Assembly (NCBI GenBank): GCA_036924085.1
Contig: JAVGWX010000002.1
Coordinates: 49,551,416-49,615,415 of the forward strand
Length of the DNA: 64,000 nt
Source of the DNA: Ariolimax columbianus
Taxonomy: Eukaryota; Mollusca; Gastropoda; Stylommatophora; Arionidae
Reading direction: 5' to 3'
Both the position numbers and the translations under genes were made by a program. Positions within the stretch are counted from its first letter, which is position 1; the number at the start of each line of letters is the position of its first letter. The notes under the pieces are model-generated. The model was given only the letters and a program-made list of their open reading frames with translations, did no database searches and had not been told where the DNA came from. This document shows positions 63,681-64,000 of this stretch, piece after piece.

Positions 63681-64000
63681 AAGTGTATTTTAAAAAGTGT
63701 CCCCAAAAATGTACTTTTCTTAGAACAGCAGGTTTCATATGCTTCGATGTCTTATTGTTCAATTCATTATCTACAATGGCGAATTGTAGAAAGCACTTGG
63801 GACGTTTTAGAAAATGACAGCTCTCTAGTTGTCAAAGGCGATAAATAGACTTGATGGCAAATAAACAAATCTGTAATAACTTCTTGAAGACCATCATGTA
63901 CAAGAATTATAAATACGCTAAGGAGCAATTGAATTCGTACTGCTCAATTGTCGTATTTTATTAACCCTCATCTGATTCTCCAATATATTCATTAAAATGA
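63681..64000. other. No recognisable feature
   Basis: May contain the continuing, heavily eroded LINE to the window edge; nothing certain. Confidence 0.35.

Overview
This looks like intergenic and intronic nuclear DNA from an animal, most likely a mollusc and plausibly a heterobranch sea slug. The animal call rests on the repeat content: APE-type non-LTR retrotransposons (LINEs), tRNA-derived SINEs with target-site duplications, a Penelope-like GIY-YIG fragment, minisatellites, a spliced trypsin-type protease exon and metazoan-type 18S/28S rRNA fragments. The mollusc call is inference from the general look of these families. There is no bacterial gene organisation, operon or CRISPR array. Most long open frames are artefacts of tandem repeats or antisense readings of LINEs.

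Layout. 0-10 kb: minisatellites (units of 15, 22, 23, 30/34, 34 and 48 bp), SINE fragments and eroded LINE 3' ends; the 23-bp array at 8.8-9.9 kb has a 460-bp higher-order period. 10-23 kb: many LINE pieces. The largest is a minus-strand RNase H-bearing LINE (12110-15966) that landed in the tandemly repeated 3' tail of an older LINE. 23-33 kb: tandem-repeat country, with a 31-bp array of 11 units, a 1.6-kb 15-bp array, a 22-bp array of about 1.07 kb, and a pentanucleotide array of at least 1.45 kb ending in a 100-N assembly gap. One serine protease exon lies at 26075-26215 (minus). 33-41 kb: mostly unrecognised sequence with two SINEs and a chimeric 18S/28S rRNA pseudogene (37746-38640). 41-49 kb: a 5'-truncated sister of the 12-16 kb LINE with a 12-bp target-site duplication, plus two inverted pieces of another LINE. 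50-53 kb: the longest LINE coding region (EN, RT, RNase H; plus strand). 54-57 kb: a three-level nest, SINE inside RTE/BovB-like LINE inside CR1/Rex1-like LINE. 58-64 kb: rearranged LINE pieces and a Penelope-like GIY-YIG fragment inside a further RNase H-bearing LINE.

Host genes. Two candidate genes are seen on the minus strand. One is the trypsin-family exon at 26 kb. The other is a possible multi-exon gene with a convincing first coding exon at 57425-57556 and candidate downstream exons at 53830-53905, 49353-49475 and 47715-47791; its product is not recognised. Retrotransposons fill its supposed introns. No complete host gene is visible.

All LINE copies judged here carry frameshifts, stops or lost RT catalytic residues, so none looks autonomously active. 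The SINEs with perfect target duplications, and a SINE family sharing a GAA-type tail with the RNase H-bearing LINEs, suggest fairly recent retrotransposition.
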